Positions 63,610 to 64,000 of a DNA stretch of 64,000 bases are shown one piece after another. The translations under genes were made by a program, and so were the position numbers. Below the pieces are notes generated by a model that had not been told where the DNA came from, did not search any database, and saw nothing but the letters and a program-made list of their open reading frames with translations. The stretch lies in assembly GCF_020883455.1 (NCBI RefSeq), contig NZ_CP086615.1:2046001-2110000 (forward strand), given 5' to 3'. The stretch comes from Spiribacter halobius (lineage in GTDB: Bacteria; Pseudomonadota; Gammaproteobacteria; Nitrococcales; Nitrococcaceae). How positions within the stretch are numbered: position 1 is the stretch's first letter; each line of letters opens with the position of its first letter.

Positions 63610-64000
63610 CGCGTTCCACGAAGGGGGCGGTGGTGAAGGTGTAGTCCTGGTCCGCGACGGATCTGTGGCACTCGAAGCAGGCGTCCATGCTGCGATCGCT
63701 GCGGCGTGCGCCGTCCGGTCGGAACCACGCGTACTCCCAGTCGCCGTTGCGCTTCTCGGGCGGATAGATTTCGCCCCAGCCGGCACGCTTCTCCTGGACG
63801 AAGACATTCGTGACCTCCGTGCCCGGCAGAAAGCGGCCGTTGGCGTCGGTGAGCGGTTGGCCGTCGTCGCCGAGCCGTGCGAGATGATCCTCCATGACCA
63901 CGACCGTGCCATCGGGCAGCGGTGCGCCGGGCCTCGCCATGGCCAGCGCGTCCGGGGCGACATAGAGGAAGCGGACGATGGGCGGTTCCCGTTCGGGCTT
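63596..64000 (-). CDS. cytochrome P460 family protein (partial, N-terminus off the right edge)
   Basis: An open reverse frame of 135 codons reaching the window edge. The text shows RFLYVAPDALA, PLPDGTVVVMEDH and the heme-binding motif CFECH, as in P460 c-type cytochromes, with KRNGDWEYAWFRPDGARR and the end DQDYTFTTAPFVERVKG. P460 proteins oxidise hydroxylamine or nitric oxide in the periplasm, although many relatives are detoxifying or of unknown use. The signal peptide lies off the edge. It is convergent with the TetR gene. Confidence 0.85.
   Translation of the reverse strand, partial: KPEREPPIVRFLYVAPDALAMARPGAPLPDGTVVVMEDHLARLGDDGQPLTDANGRFLPGTEVTNVFVQEKRAGWGEIYPPEKRNGDWEYAWFRPDGARRSDRSMDACFECHRSVADQDYTFTTAPFVERVKGE

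Overview
The window is very GC-rich, densely coded DNA with long open frames and short gaps, typical of a high-GC gammaproteobacterium. Supporting markers are ffs-dnaX-ybaB-recR, a YhcB/ZapG-type protein, opgGH, CysB, exbB-exbD-exbD-tonB and Uup. A betaine-type BCCT carrier paired with a UspA protein and a large osmoregulated glucan locus suit a marine or salt-adapted member, perhaps near the Ectothiorhodospiraceae. That family placement is a guess. No tRNA, rRNA, CRISPR array, prophage or intact insertion sequence was recognised.

Layout. 1-3.6 kb: partial ECF sigma factor, then hsp20-lon behind a possible heat-shock promoter. 3.8-5.2 kb: TrpB2-type tryptophan synthase beta. 5.3-7.6 kb: an RsbQ-like hydrolase translationally coupled to a soluble PAS histidine kinase. 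7.7-11.3 kb: PdsS/PdsR-like two-component pair divergent from a PdsO-like OmpA protein, with no sortase in view. 11.5-13.8 kb: DUF502 protein, OMPLA, upp. 13.8-20.2 kb: a frameshifted DUF123 gene, zapG, opgG-opgH and a membrane sulfatase-fold enzyme. 20.3-25.7 kb: ubiquinone-type hydroxylase, PQQ-type sugar dehydrogenase, uup, yigZ and a DUF1289 protein. 25.9-28.9 kb: SRP RNA, dnaX, ybaB, recR. 29.2-31.4 kb: uspA and BCCT carrier. 31.5-36.4 kb: DEDD exonuclease, cNMP/CBS/DUF294 protein, cysB divergent from cobA. 36.4-37.0 kb: a repeat-rich gap. 37.1-40.1 kb: TonB energising operon. 40.3-42.5 kb: small membrane protein, a decayed CocE/NonD hydrolase and a lysophospholipase-like lipoprotein.

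The main metabolic feature is at 42.6-54.8 kb. Four genes, bhcA-bhcB-bhcC-bhcD, match the beta-hydroxyaspartate cycle, which turns two glyoxylate into one C4 acid without losing carbon. They are divergent from an IclR regulator (bhcR) that starts a tightly coupled operon with a complete five-gene Opp-like ABC importer. This suggests one regulon that imports a substrate and assimilates the resulting glyoxylate. A HAD-family gene follows bhcD.

The remainder (55.7-64 kb) holds a small protein, a patatin-DUF3734 phospholipase, a glycine-zipper lipoprotein, a small membrane protein, a ChrA transporter, a truncated Uma2 gene, an MsbA-like ABC exporter, a TetR regulator and a partial cytochrome P460 gene.

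Several families of intergenic inverted repeats recur through the window, some forming the ends of genes. They are the clearest structure not explained by coding sequence.
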